Shown here: positions 1 through 7,851 of the stretch, piece after piece
How positions within the stretch are numbered: position 1 is the first letter of the stretch
How the letters are laid out: each line of letters opens with the position of its first letter
NCBI RefSeq assembly: GCF_022601875.1
Contig: NZ_JAKVIP010000005.1
Span: 42,855 to 106,854 of the forward strand
Source: Chryseobacterium sp. SSA4.19
GTDB taxonomy: Bacteria > Bacteroidota > Bacteroidia > Flavobacteriales > Weeksellaceae
DNA length: 64,000 nt
Reading direction: 5' to 3'
Program-made: the position numbers and the translations under genes
Notes under the pieces: generated by a model
Told to the model about the DNA's origin: nothing
The model's input: only the letters and a program-made list of their open reading frames with translations
Databases searched by the model: none

Positions 1-45
1 GGCGGCTAATAACATCGCAGTGCCAAGAATTGATTTTAGTTTCAT
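1..45 (-). CDS. 5' end of a secreted or membrane protein (partial)
   Basis: Only the first 15 codons lie in the window; the gene continues past base 1. They read as a lysine-containing start followed by a hydrophobic run (MKLKSILGTAMLLAA), which looks like a signal peptide. An in-frame ATG two codons upstream (base 51) is an alternative start. The function cannot be told. Confidence 0.5.
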   Translation of the reverse strand, partial: MKLKSILGTAMLLAA

Positions 46-122
46 GATCATACTTTTTAAAGGTTGATTTGGCAGATTCATTTTTAAATCTGTCGGAATT
101 GATGGATTAATTGATGATGGAA

Positions 123-164
123 TTTGAATCAGCCGGCTATACATATCAAGACAGCTGATTCAAA
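123..164 (-). terminator. Hairpin downstream of the MaoC-like gene
   Basis: A perfect 11-bp inverted repeat (TTTGAATCAGC with GCTGATTCAAA) flanks a 20-nt loop, 6 nt beyond the stop of the MaoC-like gene. There is no clear T-tract, so it may be a weak terminator or an mRNA 3'-end stabiliser. Confidence 0.45.
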
Positions 165-170
165 GAAATT

Positions 171-659
171 TTATCTTTTCAGTAAATATTTATGCTGACC
201 TTCCAGCACAAGTTCAGATTTCTGGTTATAAACCGTTACTTTGGTCGTAACGATTCCCTTATCTCCCTGTGGTGTTAAGTCGGTAATGGTCAACGAAGAA
301 TACAGAGTATCTCCTGAATGTACTTCTTTTAAAAAATTACAGGATAATTCTAAAAAAGCAATGAAAACATTTCCGAAATAATGGGGAAGCAGCGTTGCTC
401 CGGGAGCAGTGAATGCCAAAACCTGTAAACCGTGAACCACAGGCGCCTCGTGACCGAATCTTTTTGCGTATTCTGCGTCATAATGAATCGGGTGGTTATC
501 ACAGGAAACCGTCTGGAAAGCTGAAGCGTGCGCATCAGTAAGCGTTCTGCTTGGCGCTCTGAAAACTTCTCCGATTACCAATTCATCAAAAGTACGGGCT
601 TTAACGATCGCAAAATCTTCAGGGTTGAATCCCGGTTCCTGAATTTCTGAATTTTCCAT
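171..659 (-). CDS. MaoC-like hotdog-fold dehydratase
   Basis: The 162-residue protein matches the single-domain MaoC / (R)-specific enoyl-CoA hydratase family. The signature is visible as SCDNHPIHYD at about residues 52-61, followed by VVHG near 74-77; D54 and H59 are the expected catalytic Asp-His pair. Family members hydrate 2-enoyl-CoA or related thioesters in the cytoplasm. It lies 44 bp downstream of the alpha/beta hydrolase on the same strand, so the two are probably co-transcribed. The true substrate is not evident. Confidence 0.85.
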   Translation of the reverse strand: MENSEIQEPGFNPEDFAIVKARTFDELVIGEVFRAPSRTLTDAHASAFQTVSCDNHPIHYDAEYAKRFGHEAPVVHGLQVLAFTAPGATLLPHYFGNVFIAFLELSCNFLKEVHSGDTLYSSLTITDLTPQGDKGIVTTKVTVYNQKSELVLEGQHKYLLKR

Positions 660-703
660 AGACCTTAAATTTTTAAGAATAAATGCGGTTGGATCGGATT
701 GAA

Positions 704-1525
704 TTATTCAGTAATGAATTCCAAAAGGTCTTTATTAATGGTCGGATGCTCTGTCGTTGGCATTCCGTGAGGGAAACCGGGATACGTGATCAGTTTTCCG
801 TTTTTCAGTAATTTGATGGATTTTAGGGCTGCATTGGTAATCGGAACGATCTGATCGTCCTCGCCGTGCATCACCAAAACAGGAATATCAACCGCTTTCA
901 AGTCTTCCGTAAGATCTGTTTCAGAAAAAGCTTTGATTCCGTCGTAATGTGCCACGATTCCGCCCATGAGTCCCTGTCTCCACCAGTTTCTCTGAACACC
1001 ATCCTTCACATCAGCGCCTTCTCTGTTGTATCCGTAGAATGGAAATGTAAGATCATAATAGAATTGATTCCTGTTGTTCATCGTCTGCTCTCTGATGCCA
1101 TCGAATACTTCCATCGGAACACCGTCGGGATTCGTTTCGCTTTTTACCATTACCGGAGGAATTGCGCTGATCAATACGGCTTTCTTCGCTCTTCCGTTGG
1201 CATATTTGTTTACATAACGGATCACCTCGCCGCCGCCTGTTGAGTGGCCGATGTGCACCACATCTTTCAAATCTAAAAATTCTACTAATTCAGCGGCATC
1301 GGAAGCGTACTGCTCGATCGTATGGTTATAAATATCCTGGCTGGATCTACCGTGACCTCTTCTGTCGTGAGTAACGACTCTGTAACCTTTCTGTAAAAAG
1401 AAAATTACCTGTGCATCCCAATCGTCTGATGATAAAGGCCATCCGTGGTGAAACATCAATACTGGTCCTTTCCCTTGATCTTTGTAAAAAATTTCTGTTC
1501 CGTCTTTTAATGTAAGTGTACTCAT
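704..1525 (-). CDS. Alpha/beta hydrolase, non-heme chloroperoxidase-like
   Basis: The 273-residue alpha/beta hydrolase has the nucleophile elbow GHSTGGG with S95, acid D223 or D224 in HGEDD, and H253 in FPHG. The elbow and the length fit the cofactor-free haloperoxidase/esterase group (chloroperoxidase-like). In vivo these are usually esterases or perhydrolases; the halogenating activity is a side reaction with peracids. There is no signal peptide, so it should be cytoplasmic. It is the upstream gene of a pair with the MaoC-like gene. Confidence 0.9.
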   Translation of the reverse strand: MSTLTLKDGTEIFYKDQGKGPVLMFHHGWPLSSDDWDAQVIFFLQKGYRVVTHDRRGHGRSSQDIYNHTIEQYASDAAELVEFLDLKDVVHIGHSTGGGEVIRYVNKYANGRAKKAVLISAIPPVMVKSETNPDGVPMEVFDGIREQTMNNRNQFYYDLTFPFYGYNREGADVKDGVQRNWWRQGLMGGIVAHYDGIKAFSETDLTEDLKAVDIPVLVMHGEDDQIVPITNAALKSIKLLKNGKLITYPGFPHGMPTTEHPTINKDLLEFITE

Positions 1526-1976
1526 TTTATAATTTTTTTTGATTAATGATAATTCAAACTAAATATTTCAAAAACAAACCCAAAAACACAACTGACTGAT
1601 TTACATTATTTTAATAAAAATTGTAAAAAAAATTAATTACGAAATATCGTAATTTTATGAAGGAATTATTATAAATTGTATAAATTTAATACCTGTTCAC
1701 AAGATATGAGCGAAAATAATATTTTGAAGGTCAACTAAAAATGCCAGCCAATGTAAAAGGCCAGCATTGCTGATTATAGATGATTTGAGATCATTAATGT
1801 ATAGGTATAGAGGCGTTTTAAAAACAATTTTTAAATTTAACTGAATTTAAATTTTATTATTGAAGATACGCTCGCAGATTCAACCTGATCCAGCAGATTT
1901 TTATTTGTATGGATCTCTGTGTAATCAGCCATAATGTACGAAAGATGACATTTCCTAGCTCAATAGGTTCGTACAT
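1526..1976. other. 451-bp AT-rich intergenic gap
   Basis: This stretch lies between the minus-strand hydrolase start and the end of the minus-strand pirin gene. I see no convincing ORF, RNA gene or strong hairpin. The promoter of the hydrolase should lie in the first 100 bp, but no exact TAnnTTTG box was found. Confidence 0.5.
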
Positions 1977-2855
1977 TTATGATAAAGTCATCGGAACTTC
2001 CATCAGAAGGATTTCTGTATTTTCAGCGGTAGACTTAATATCAATACCGGAAATATCCCAGACACCGAATCCGTCTCTTGCATCTAAAGCCTGACCTGCA
2101 ATCTCCGCACTTCCTTTCAGAATAAAAACATATACGCCATTTCCTTTTTTCCTGATCTGATAATGAGTCCCTTTATTGTTTTCAAAATTCCCTATATGGA
2201 ACCATGCATTCTGGTGTATCCAGACCCCTTCATCACCGGCATCAGGAGAAAGTATCTGCTGGAATGTATTCTGGCCTTTTGTTTTATCCAAAGTAATCTG
2301 GTCATATCTGGGAGTGACGTTTCTTTTATTCGGGTATACCCAGATCTGAAGGAATTTCACCAGGCTGTCACTGTTTTTATTGAACTCACTGTGCATAATC
2401 CCGGTTCCGGCGCTCATTACCTGAACATCTCCGCTTTTAATAACTGTTGAATTTCCCATATTGTCTTTATGCTCCAGATCGCCTTCAAGAGGAATGCTGA
2501 TGATTTCCATATTATCATGAGGATGGGTACCGAAACCTCTTCCCGCTTCTACGATGTCATCATTTAAAACCCTCAGAACGCCGAAATGCATTCTTTCCGG
2601 ATTATGGTAATTGGCAAAACTGAAGGTATGGTTACTTACGAGCCAGCCATGATCCGCTTTTCCCCGCGATTCTGCTTTATGCAGTACAGAATTATCTTTC
2701 AGTTTCGATTCAGGATTTGGAAGGTGGTTGTACCCGATCGGTTCCAGAGGTTCAATCTCGTCGATTTCATTTTTCATGGTATTGCCCAGCGATGCGGATG
2801 CCACAAACATTCCTGTTCCCAGCAATCCTTTCTTTAAAAAATCTTTTCTGTCCAT
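1977..2855 (-). CDS. Pirin family protein with N-terminal export-like leader
   Basis: The 292-residue protein is a bicupin of the pirin family. The N-terminal cupin carries the metal ligands HPH (H111, H113), H155 and E157. Bacterial pirins are Fe-binding proteins, and some show quercetin 2,3-dioxygenase activity. The first 25 residues (RKDFLKKG, then a hydrophobic stretch) resemble a Tat-type leader, although the twin arginine is RK; most pirins have no leader. Its promoter is a near copy of that of the ring-cleaving dioxygenase at 6102-7034, which suggests co-regulation in electrophile or quinone stress. Confidence 0.9.
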   Translation of the reverse strand: MDRKDFLKKGLLGTGMFVASASLGNTMKNEIDEIEPLEPIGYNHLPNPESKLKDNSVLHKAESRGKADHGWLVSNHTFSFANYHNPERMHFGVLRVLNDDIVEAGRGFGTHPHDNMEIISIPLEGDLEHKDNMGNSTVIKSGDVQVMSAGTGIMHSEFNKNSDSLVKFLQIWVYPNKRNVTPRYDQITLDKTKGQNTFQQILSPDAGDEGVWIHQNAWFHIGNFENNKGTHYQIRKKGNGVYVFILKGSAEIAGQALDARDGFGVWDISGIDIKSTAENTEILLMEVPMTLS

Positions 2856-2884
2856 ATCTTTTAGTATTTATCTGTTATTCACAA

Positions 2885-2939
2885 GACAAATGTAGATTGA
2901 TTGAAACTGCTGTGCATTTAACTGGTTTAATAAATTCAA
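2885..2939 (-). promoter_or_regulatory. Pirin promoter, shared 55-bp element copy 1
   Basis: On the minus strand this holds a consensus -7 box TACATTTG (2894-2887), 31 nt before the ATG. Upstream is a near-palindrome ATTAAACCAGTTAAAT at the -33 position. The element matches 46 of 55 bases of the region at 7060-7114. I infer a common regulator site overlapping the promoter. Confidence 0.75.
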
Positions 2940-3002
2940 TTTTTTACGGAAACTTTTAGGCGTTTAAGTGGTATTTTCTGATGTGTAAATGAAGGGAGAA
3001 AG

Positions 3003-3040
3003 AAAAAAACGGTGTGGCTTATACATGATGTATAAGCCAC
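3003..3040 (-). terminator. Rho-independent terminator of the Crp-like gene
   Basis: An 11-bp perfect stem (GTGGCTTATAC with GTATAAGCCAC, 3014-3040) with a 5-nt loop. On the minus strand it is followed within a few bases by a seven-T run (3009-3003). Confidence 0.8.
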
Positions 3041-3108
3041 CCTTTAAAAATTCCTTGAATTTCCGTCAACTTATTCAGGAATGGAATTGCATATTTTTCA
3101 CCCATACA

Positions 3109-3693
3109 TTACTTCTCCTTGCTGGCTAATCGCTTCCTGATGGTACTGACAAATTCTTTGGAAACGCCTAAGTAAGAAGCAATATAATACTGCGCTACAC
3201 GTTGCGGAATAGTAGGATATACTTTTATAAATTCCAGGTACCTGTCTGATGCACTTTTTGAAATGGTATTAACCAGACGGTTCTGCAAAGTGAAAAGATT
3301 TCTCTGCACCAGCATTCTGAAGACCCTTTCAAATTTCGGGATTTCCTTCAACAGTTTCTCTTTTGTAATGGGATTCAGTACCAGGATTTCTGAATCTTCA
3401 ATGGTTTCTATGTATAGATTGGAAGGTTTCTGGTCCTGGAACGATGCAATATCGCTGATCCACCAGTCTTCGATGGCAAAAAGGATCGTAACTTCAAAGC
3501 CGTTATCATCAAGATAATACACACGCACGCAGCCTTTGTGGATATAGCCTTCAAACTGGCAGACCTCACCTTCCCGCAATAAAATGGTTTTCTTCGGGAT
3601 GGATTGACAAACCAGCAAATCTGTGAAAAAATTTTCCTCTTCCTGAGTAAGGCTTATAAATCGTGTTACATTCCTGATGATATCTTCAAACAT
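3109..3693 (-). CDS. Crp/Fnr-family transcriptional regulator
   Basis: The 194-residue protein has a cyclic-nucleotide-binding-type beta-roll (about residues 20-120) and a C-terminal helix-turn-helix near 165-190 (YIASYLGVSKEFVSTIRKRL). This short Crp/Fnr form is common in Bacteroidota and usually lacks a proven ligand. The start is 9 bp from the end of the degenerate receiver gene (3703), so the two probably form an operon. Its target could be the neighbouring detoxification genes, but nothing in the sequence proves this. Confidence 0.85.
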   Translation of the reverse strand: MFEDIIRNVTRFISLTQEEENFFTDLLVCQSIPKKTILLREGEVCQFEGYIHKGCVRVYYLDDNGFEVTILFAIEDWWISDIASFQDQKPSNLYIETIEDSEILVLNPITKEKLLKEIPKFERVFRMLVQRNLFTLQNRLVNTISKSASDRYLEFIKVYPTIPQRVAQYYIASYLGVSKEFVSTIRKRLASKEK

Positions 3694-3702
3694 ACATAAA
3701 GT

Positions 3703-4014
3703 TTACGGCTGCAAATTAGGAAAAATACTGTATACTTCATTCTTCAGCAATCCGCTTCCTCCGCCGTAATGATCGATCACTTTAATTTTTCCATCAAAAT
3801 CTTCACAAAAAACTTTAATCTCTTTTTCAAACTTGTCTTCCAGACCGGAACTCAAAAGAATAATATTTGGCTGATGTTCTCTTATATAATCATAACAGGC
3901 ATTTTCATCATTCATCGTTTCCGCTTTCCAGCCTTCATTATTTTCGATTACTCTTTTTAAGGTATCAAGAATTTCAATGTTTTTTCCGATCACCAGAAAT
4001 CTTAGTGTTTTCAT
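3703..4014 (-). CDS. Stand-alone receiver-like (pseudo-receiver) protein
   Basis: About 103 residues with the alternating beta/alpha layout of a CheY-like receiver (LRFLVIGKN..., then NIILLSSG). The phospho-acceptor Asp expected after the third strand is replaced: the strand ends in LLSSG instead of LLDxx. The acidic pair near the N-terminus is also missing. It is therefore unlikely to be phosphorylated in the standard way. An in-frame ATG two codons upstream (4020) is nearly on top of the -7 box, so I chose the ATG at 4014. The Crp-like gene follows 9 bp later. Confidence 0.6.
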   Translation of the reverse strand: MKTLRFLVIGKNIEILDTLKRVIENNEGWKAETMNDENACYDYIREHQPNIILLSSGLEDKFEKEIKVFCEDFDGKIKVIDHYGGGSGLLKNEVYSIFPNLQP

Positions 4015-4021
4015 AGGCATA

Positions 4022-4029
4022 CAAATTTA
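4022..4029 (-). promoter_or_regulatory. -7 box of the pseudo-receiver gene
   Basis: TAAATTTG on the minus strand matches TAnnTTTG and ends only 7 nt before the ATG at 4014, so the mRNA leader would be nearly absent. Confidence 0.5.
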
Positions 4030-4064
4030 GGATTTTTGTATAAGAGGAGTACTATCAGATGAAT

Positions 4065-4412
4065 TTAAATGTGAATAAATAATGAGGTACGCTCTTTCTT
4101 TTCTGTGTTTTTTGTTTTGTGGCCTTTCCCGGAAATATCTTCTACCAAAAGAATCTCTCCGGTTTCAAATACTCTTTTCTCACCAAGAGAAGTTTCTATC
4201 ACCACACCGCCATCCAGCAATACGATATACTGCTTTTGCGGCGCGCAGTGAAAATCGTAATCATAGTCTGCAGGAACTTTTCTGAACTGAAGTTTTTTTA
4301 CATCGATACCTTCTGAGAGGAATCCGATTTCGCCCTGATCAACCAAAGGAATTTCCAGATCCTCAAAATGAGATTCACCGTTTACGTCGCTGAATATTTT
4401 TGTAATTTTCAT
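4065..4412 (-). CDS. Small cupin-domain protein
   Basis: A 115-residue single cupin. The metal-site pattern appears as FHCAPQKQYIVLLDG (about residues 55-69), followed by GEILLVED and GKGHKT near 87-101. It starts 9 bp after the MhqD-like esterase and lies on the same strand, so it belongs to the dioxygenase-esterase-cupin transcription unit. Small cupins in such units may act as dioxygenases or binding proteins; no substrate is evident. Confidence 0.75.
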   Translation of the reverse strand: MKITKIFSDVNGESHFEDLEIPLVDQGEIGFLSEGIDVKKLQFRKVPADYDYDFHCAPQKQYIVLLDGGVVIETSLGEKRVFETGEILLVEDISGKGHKTKNTEKKERTSLFIHI

Positions 4413-4421
4413 CTGGTTATT

Positions 4422-5042
4422 TTATCTGAAAATAATTTTATTAGCCAACTCAATTTCTTCCTGGTTGATAGAATGCCCAAAGTTTTCGTATACTTTTTCC
4501 GTAACATCGGCATTTATTTCTTTTAAAATATTGGCCGTGGCATATACTCTTTCCACGGGAACGTGAAAATCCGGGTTGCTGGTTGCTAATAAAACCGGCA
4601 TTCCTGCAAAATCGCCTTTGTAATTTCCACGGTTAATTTTTTCTCCGATAACGCCTCCGATGATGGCAGCCGCACCTCCGAATTTCTGTGCATTCCGTGC
4701 TAAAAACTCCAGTGTAAGACAGGCGCCTTGTGAAAATCCGAAGAAATAAATATGTTCAGCATTAATCCCTGCATCCAGAACTTTTGTAACTGTTTTTTCT
4801 ACGGTTTCAATCGCAGATGACAGCCAGGGCTCATTTTGTTCGGCCGGTGCAATGAAAGAAAAGGGATACCAGCTTCCGTTCGTAGCCTGGGGAGCCAAGA
4901 GTGCATAATCTTTTACATTCAGATGCTCTGAAAGACCCAGAATATCTTTTGCACTTCCGCCTCTGCCGTGTATCATGATCAATGCTTTTTCAGCCTGATC
5001 CAGAGGTTTTCCTGATGTTTTTATGTCTAAAATAGGATTCAT
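4422..5042 (-). CDS. MhqD-like phospholipase/carboxylesterase
   Basis: A 206-residue alpha/beta hydrolase of the phospholipase/carboxylesterase family: HGRGG oxyanion region near residue 25, nucleophile elbow GFSQG with S104, and a C-terminal GHS histidine. The ATG at 5042 was chosen because the longer reading frame overlaps the upstream dioxygenase gene by about 40 bp. The order dioxygenase then esterase resembles the mhqO/mhqD pairing of the Bacillus subtilis hydroquinone-response genes. I infer a role in aromatic or quinone detoxification. Confidence 0.85.
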   Translation of the reverse strand: MNPILDIKTSGKPLDQAEKALIMIHGRGGSAKDILGLSEHLNVKDYALLAPQATNGSWYPFSFIAPAEQNEPWLSSAIETVEKTVTKVLDAGINAEHIYFFGFSQGACLTLEFLARNAQKFGGAAAIIGGVIGEKINRGNYKGDFAGMPVLLATSNPDFHVPVERVYATANILKEINADVTEKVYENFGHSINQEEIELANKIIFR

Positions 5043-5043
5043 T

Positions 5044-5997
5044 TTATCTAAATTTTTCTGTTGGGTAATTAATTGCAGGCAAAACATCGATCAGATGTTC
5101 CCTCTTTTCTTCAAACTGTTCGGGCAGCATAAGGCTTTCCCCTAAAAATATCCGCTCTTCATCCACATCAAAGCCCGGACCTGACGTTGCGATTTCAAAC
5201 AGAACACCGCCCGGTTCTTTAAAATAGATGGATGTAAAATACTTCCGGTCTTTCACTTCGGTATGCTGTATCCCAAATGCATTCAGCTTTTCAATCATTT
5301 CAAGCTGCGACTGTGCATCAGGCGTTGCAAATGCGACATGGTGAACGGTACCCCTTCCCGCAAGGCCTTTCAATGCATTAGGAGTACATACGAGATCCAC
5401 ATACTTTCCGGGTTTATTTTCTGTCCCGAAACGGAACCTGTCTGAACTTTCCGAAATAAGCTGATGATCCATCTGTGTAGTCAGCAACGCCGCTGTCCGT
5501 TCATAAGCATCTAACCAGATTTCCACATGGTGAAAGCCTTTGATGGTATATTCTTTCGGAATAAACCCGTTATTATAGCCTTTTCTGTCATCCTTATCGT
5601 TGAAAACCAGCTCCAGGCCTAGCCCGTCAAAGTCTTCAAGGTATATGAAAACTTCACCCGAAAGCCTTTGCTGCGGCTGTTTGTAAGGAATATTAAACTG
5701 GGAAAGACGTTCCTCCCAATACTCCAGTGCATCCATTGAAACTGAAAAAGCAGTGGTATTCAGCATTCCTTTTCCGTGTCGGCCGTTGACCAAGCCTTTT
5801 CCATATGGGAAAGTAGTCATAATGGTCCCCGGCGTTCCATACTCGTCTCCAAAATAAAAATGGTAGACATCGGAAAAATCGAAATTAACGGTTTTCTTGA
5901 TAAGACGAAGCCCTAAAACGCCTGTATAAAAATCTATATTTTCCTGTGCATCGCCTGTAACAGCGGTAACGTGATGAAGTCCTGTGATAAGTGCCAT
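5044..5997 (-). CDS. MhqO-like ring-cleaving dioxygenase (VOC family), copy 1
   Basis: The 317-residue protein has two glyoxalase/VOC modules, about residues 1-140 and 150-285. The first starts GLHHVTAV with a metal His near residue 8; the second starts FHHVEIW, and a late metal Glu sits in GGVLFEIAT. This layout is typical of MhqO-type ring-cleaving dioxygenases of the quinone and diamide stress response. Its stop is 1 bp from the esterase start. It is a paralogue of the next gene (6102-7034) but lacks that gene's promoter element. Confidence 0.9.
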   Translation of the reverse strand: MALITGLHHVTAVTGDAQENIDFYTGVLGLRLIKKTVNFDFSDVYHFYFGDEYGTPGTIMTTFPYGKGLVNGRHGKGMLNTTAFSVSMDALEYWEERLSQFNIPYKQPQQRLSGEVFIYLEDFDGLGLELVFNDKDDRKGYNNGFIPKEYTIKGFHHVEIWLDAYERTAALLTTQMDHQLISESSDRFRFGTENKPGKYVDLVCTPNALKGLAGRGTVHHVAFATPDAQSQLEMIEKLNAFGIQHTEVKDRKYFTSIYFKEPGGVLFEIATSGPGFDVDEERIFLGESLMLPEQFEEKREHLIDVLPAINYPTEKFR

Positions 5998-6101
5998 GAG
6001 TTTGTAAGCTTAAAGTTTGAGTGTAAAGTGTAAAATGAATATGCCCTTGTATTCTTCCAGATCGTTTAAAATTAAAACAATCTGTAATGTTAAAGAATGA
6101 C

Positions 6102-7034
6102 CTATGTTAACTTCGGCAGTGATTCTTCAATCTGGCCGCGCATTGCCTCATACTGTTTAGGAAGCTTAAGGCTGTTCCCCAGTTCGTTCAGGGGCTCATC
6201 CACTGTAAATCCCGGATTATCGGTTGCAATTTCAAATAAAACACCTCCCGGTTCGCGGAAATACAATGAGTAAAAATAATCTCTGTCTATTTTCGGAGTG
6301 ATGTTCAACCCTGCAGACATTACTTTTTCACGGAATTCCATTAAAACCTGATCATTTTTCACTCTAAAAGCCACGTGATGATTGGTTCCTCCTGCATTTC
6401 TTCCGGCAGGAATTGTGTCATTTTCAATAATATCCACCAGATTTGCCGTGTCAATCGCATCGGTTGCAAAACGGTATCTTTCACCTTCCTGTTTTTGTAA
6501 ATCATACCCGAAAATGTCGGTTAAAATTTTAATCGTCGGGTCAGCTTTTTTCAATGTTAAAGTAATGTTGTGGAAACCTTTCAAAGCATTTTCATCTTTT
6601 ATATCATCAGTCGTCCAAACTTTTCTGTCATCCGGCGTTGAAGATTCGATGAACTGTAACTGTAAACCATCCGGATCATTGAAAGAAATTAATTTTTCGC
6701 CAAAAATTTCACTTTCCTGAAAACTGATATTGAACTGCTGAAATCTGTTTTTCCAGAATTCCAGGCTTCCTTTCGGAACGGAATATCCGATGTGAGTGGC
6801 CAGACCGCTTCCGTTTGTCCCTTTTTCAATTCCTTCCCACGGAAAGAACGTAAGAATTGTTCCCGGTGTTCCGGTTTCGTTACCGAAATAAAAATGATAG
6901 GTTCCCGGATCGTCAAAGTTTACCGTTTTCTTTACTAACCTTACTCCTAATATTTTTGTATAAAAATCTAAATTTCTTTTTGCGTTATCAGCGATTGCGG
7001 TAATATGGTGCAATCCTAAAATTCTATTTTCCAT
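6102..7034 (-). CDS. MhqO-like ring-cleaving dioxygenase (VOC family), copy 2
   Basis: A 310-residue two-module VOC protein sharing the same motif set as copy 1 (GLHHITAI at the N-terminus, FHNITLTL at the second module, NHHVAFRV, GGVLFEIAT). The tandem arrangement indicates an old duplication, as the two differ in many positions. It is separated from copy 1 by about 100 bp. Its promoter is a near copy of the pirin promoter, so copy 2 and pirin probably answer the same inducer. Confidence 0.9.
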   Translation of the reverse strand: MENRILGLHHITAIADNAKRNLDFYTKILGVRLVKKTVNFDDPGTYHFYFGNETGTPGTILTFFPWEGIEKGTNGSGLATHIGYSVPKGSLEFWKNRFQQFNISFQESEIFGEKLISFNDPDGLQLQFIESSTPDDRKVWTTDDIKDENALKGFHNITLTLKKADPTIKILTDIFGYDLQKQEGERYRFATDAIDTANLVDIIENDTIPAGRNAGGTNHHVAFRVKNDQVLMEFREKVMSAGLNITPKIDRDYFYSLYFREPGGVLFEIATDNPGFTVDEPLNELGNSLKLPKQYEAMRGQIEESLPKLT

Positions 7035-7059
7035 TTTGTTGATTCTTTAATTTTGATAT

Positions 7060-7114
7060 GACAAATGTAGGACGATCGAAACTTCTGCACATTTAACTAG
7101 TTTAATAAATACAA
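7060..7114 (-). promoter_or_regulatory. Dioxygenase copy 2 promoter, shared 55-bp element copy 2
   Basis: On the minus strand there is a TACATTTG -7 box (7069-7062), 27 nt before the ATG. Upstream is the near-palindrome ATTAAACTAGTTAAAT (7106-7091) over the -33 position. The block matches 2885-2939 at 46 of 55 positions. Confidence 0.75.
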
Positions 7115-7305
7115 AAAGATAACAATGAAAGGATAAAATCCTCAGAAGAGATAAATAATGTTGACGATCACGGAGGATTGCTCTATTTTATCATTCTATT
7201 TTAGACTTTAATCAAAAGAAATTTTCAGGATTTAGCCGTTAATGTACTTAACATTTTTTGGTCTTCAAATTGTATAATGAATAAATATTTCATTAACAGA
7301 TCATT

Positions 7306-7716
7306 ATGAATAAAAACAGAATACCATTTATTGCAGTCTTTTTACTTTTCTTTGCTTCAGCCTGTTTTATGGTGAGCTGTGAGAAAGACCGTGACGATGA
7401 GGAGCTTGCTGCAAAAATCAAATCCTCACAAAAGAATATACTCACATTTGAATTTTTCAAAGCAGACAACAGCAGTTTATCCACCGATTATAATACGTCT
7501 TTAAACGGTAATATTATTGTTGCAAATTTGCCGTCCGACACCAACGTCAGTTCCCTTAAACCAGCCTTTACAGTGTCTGAAAAAGCTGTAGTCCTGGTAA
7601 ACGGCAAGTTCCAGACAAGCCGAATAACCGCTAATGACTTTACCTATCCTGTTGTCTACACGGTCCAGGCAGAGGACGGAAGTACAAAAAACTATACTGT
7701 TACCGTAAATCATTAG
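7306..7716 (+). CDS. Small lipoprotein with a DUF5018-like beta domain
   Basis: The 136-residue protein has a hydrophobic signal and the lipobox VSC at about residues 23-25, so it should be a membrane-anchored lipoprotein. The rest resembles the Bacteroidota domain found in many lipoproteins of carbohydrate-binding type, ending in TVQAEDGSTKNYTVTV, which is the usual end of a DUF5018-like module. It is monocistronic. Its function is unknown. Confidence 0.7.
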   Translation: MNKNRIPFIAVFLLFFASACFMVSCEKDRDDEELAAKIKSSQKNILTFEFFKADNSSLSTDYNTSLNGNIIVANLPSDTNVSSLKPAFTVSEKAVVLVNGKFQTSRITANDFTYPVVYTVQAEDGSTKNYTVTVNH

Positions 7717-7741
7717 TGTGTTAGCATTTTATCCGAATTTT

Positions 7742-7767
7742 AATATCAGAAGTATTTCTCTGATATT
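7742..7767 (+). terminator. Hairpin after the lipoprotein gene
   Basis: A 9-bp perfect stem (AATATCAGA with TCTGATATT) and an 8-nt loop, 25 bp past the stop. No T-tract follows, so terminator activity is uncertain. Confidence 0.4.
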
Positions 7768-7780
7768 TCACACTCTTATC

Positions 7781-7847
7781 TGAGCCGTACAGACAATATT
7801 TTTGAGCCGTATACGAAAACATTTATTTCCCTGAGCATCTACATTTG
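7781..7847 (+). promoter_or_regulatory. AraC-type direct-repeat operator and -7 box of the aldo/keto reductase gene
   Basis: TGAGCCGTA occurs twice (7781-7789 and 7803-7811), 22 bp apart on the same strand, about two helical turns. A TACATTTG -7 box follows at 7840-7847, and there is no TTG at the usual -33 spacing. This is the geometry of a promoter activated by an AraC-family protein, and an AraC gene is co-transcribed downstream. Confidence 0.65.
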
Positions 7848-7851
7848 TAGT

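Noticed and set aside
5998..6101. Third copy of the pirin-type promoter before dioxygenase copy 1
   Set aside because: Read by eye, the region has no ATTAAAC/AGTTAAAT palindrome and no TACATTTG box.
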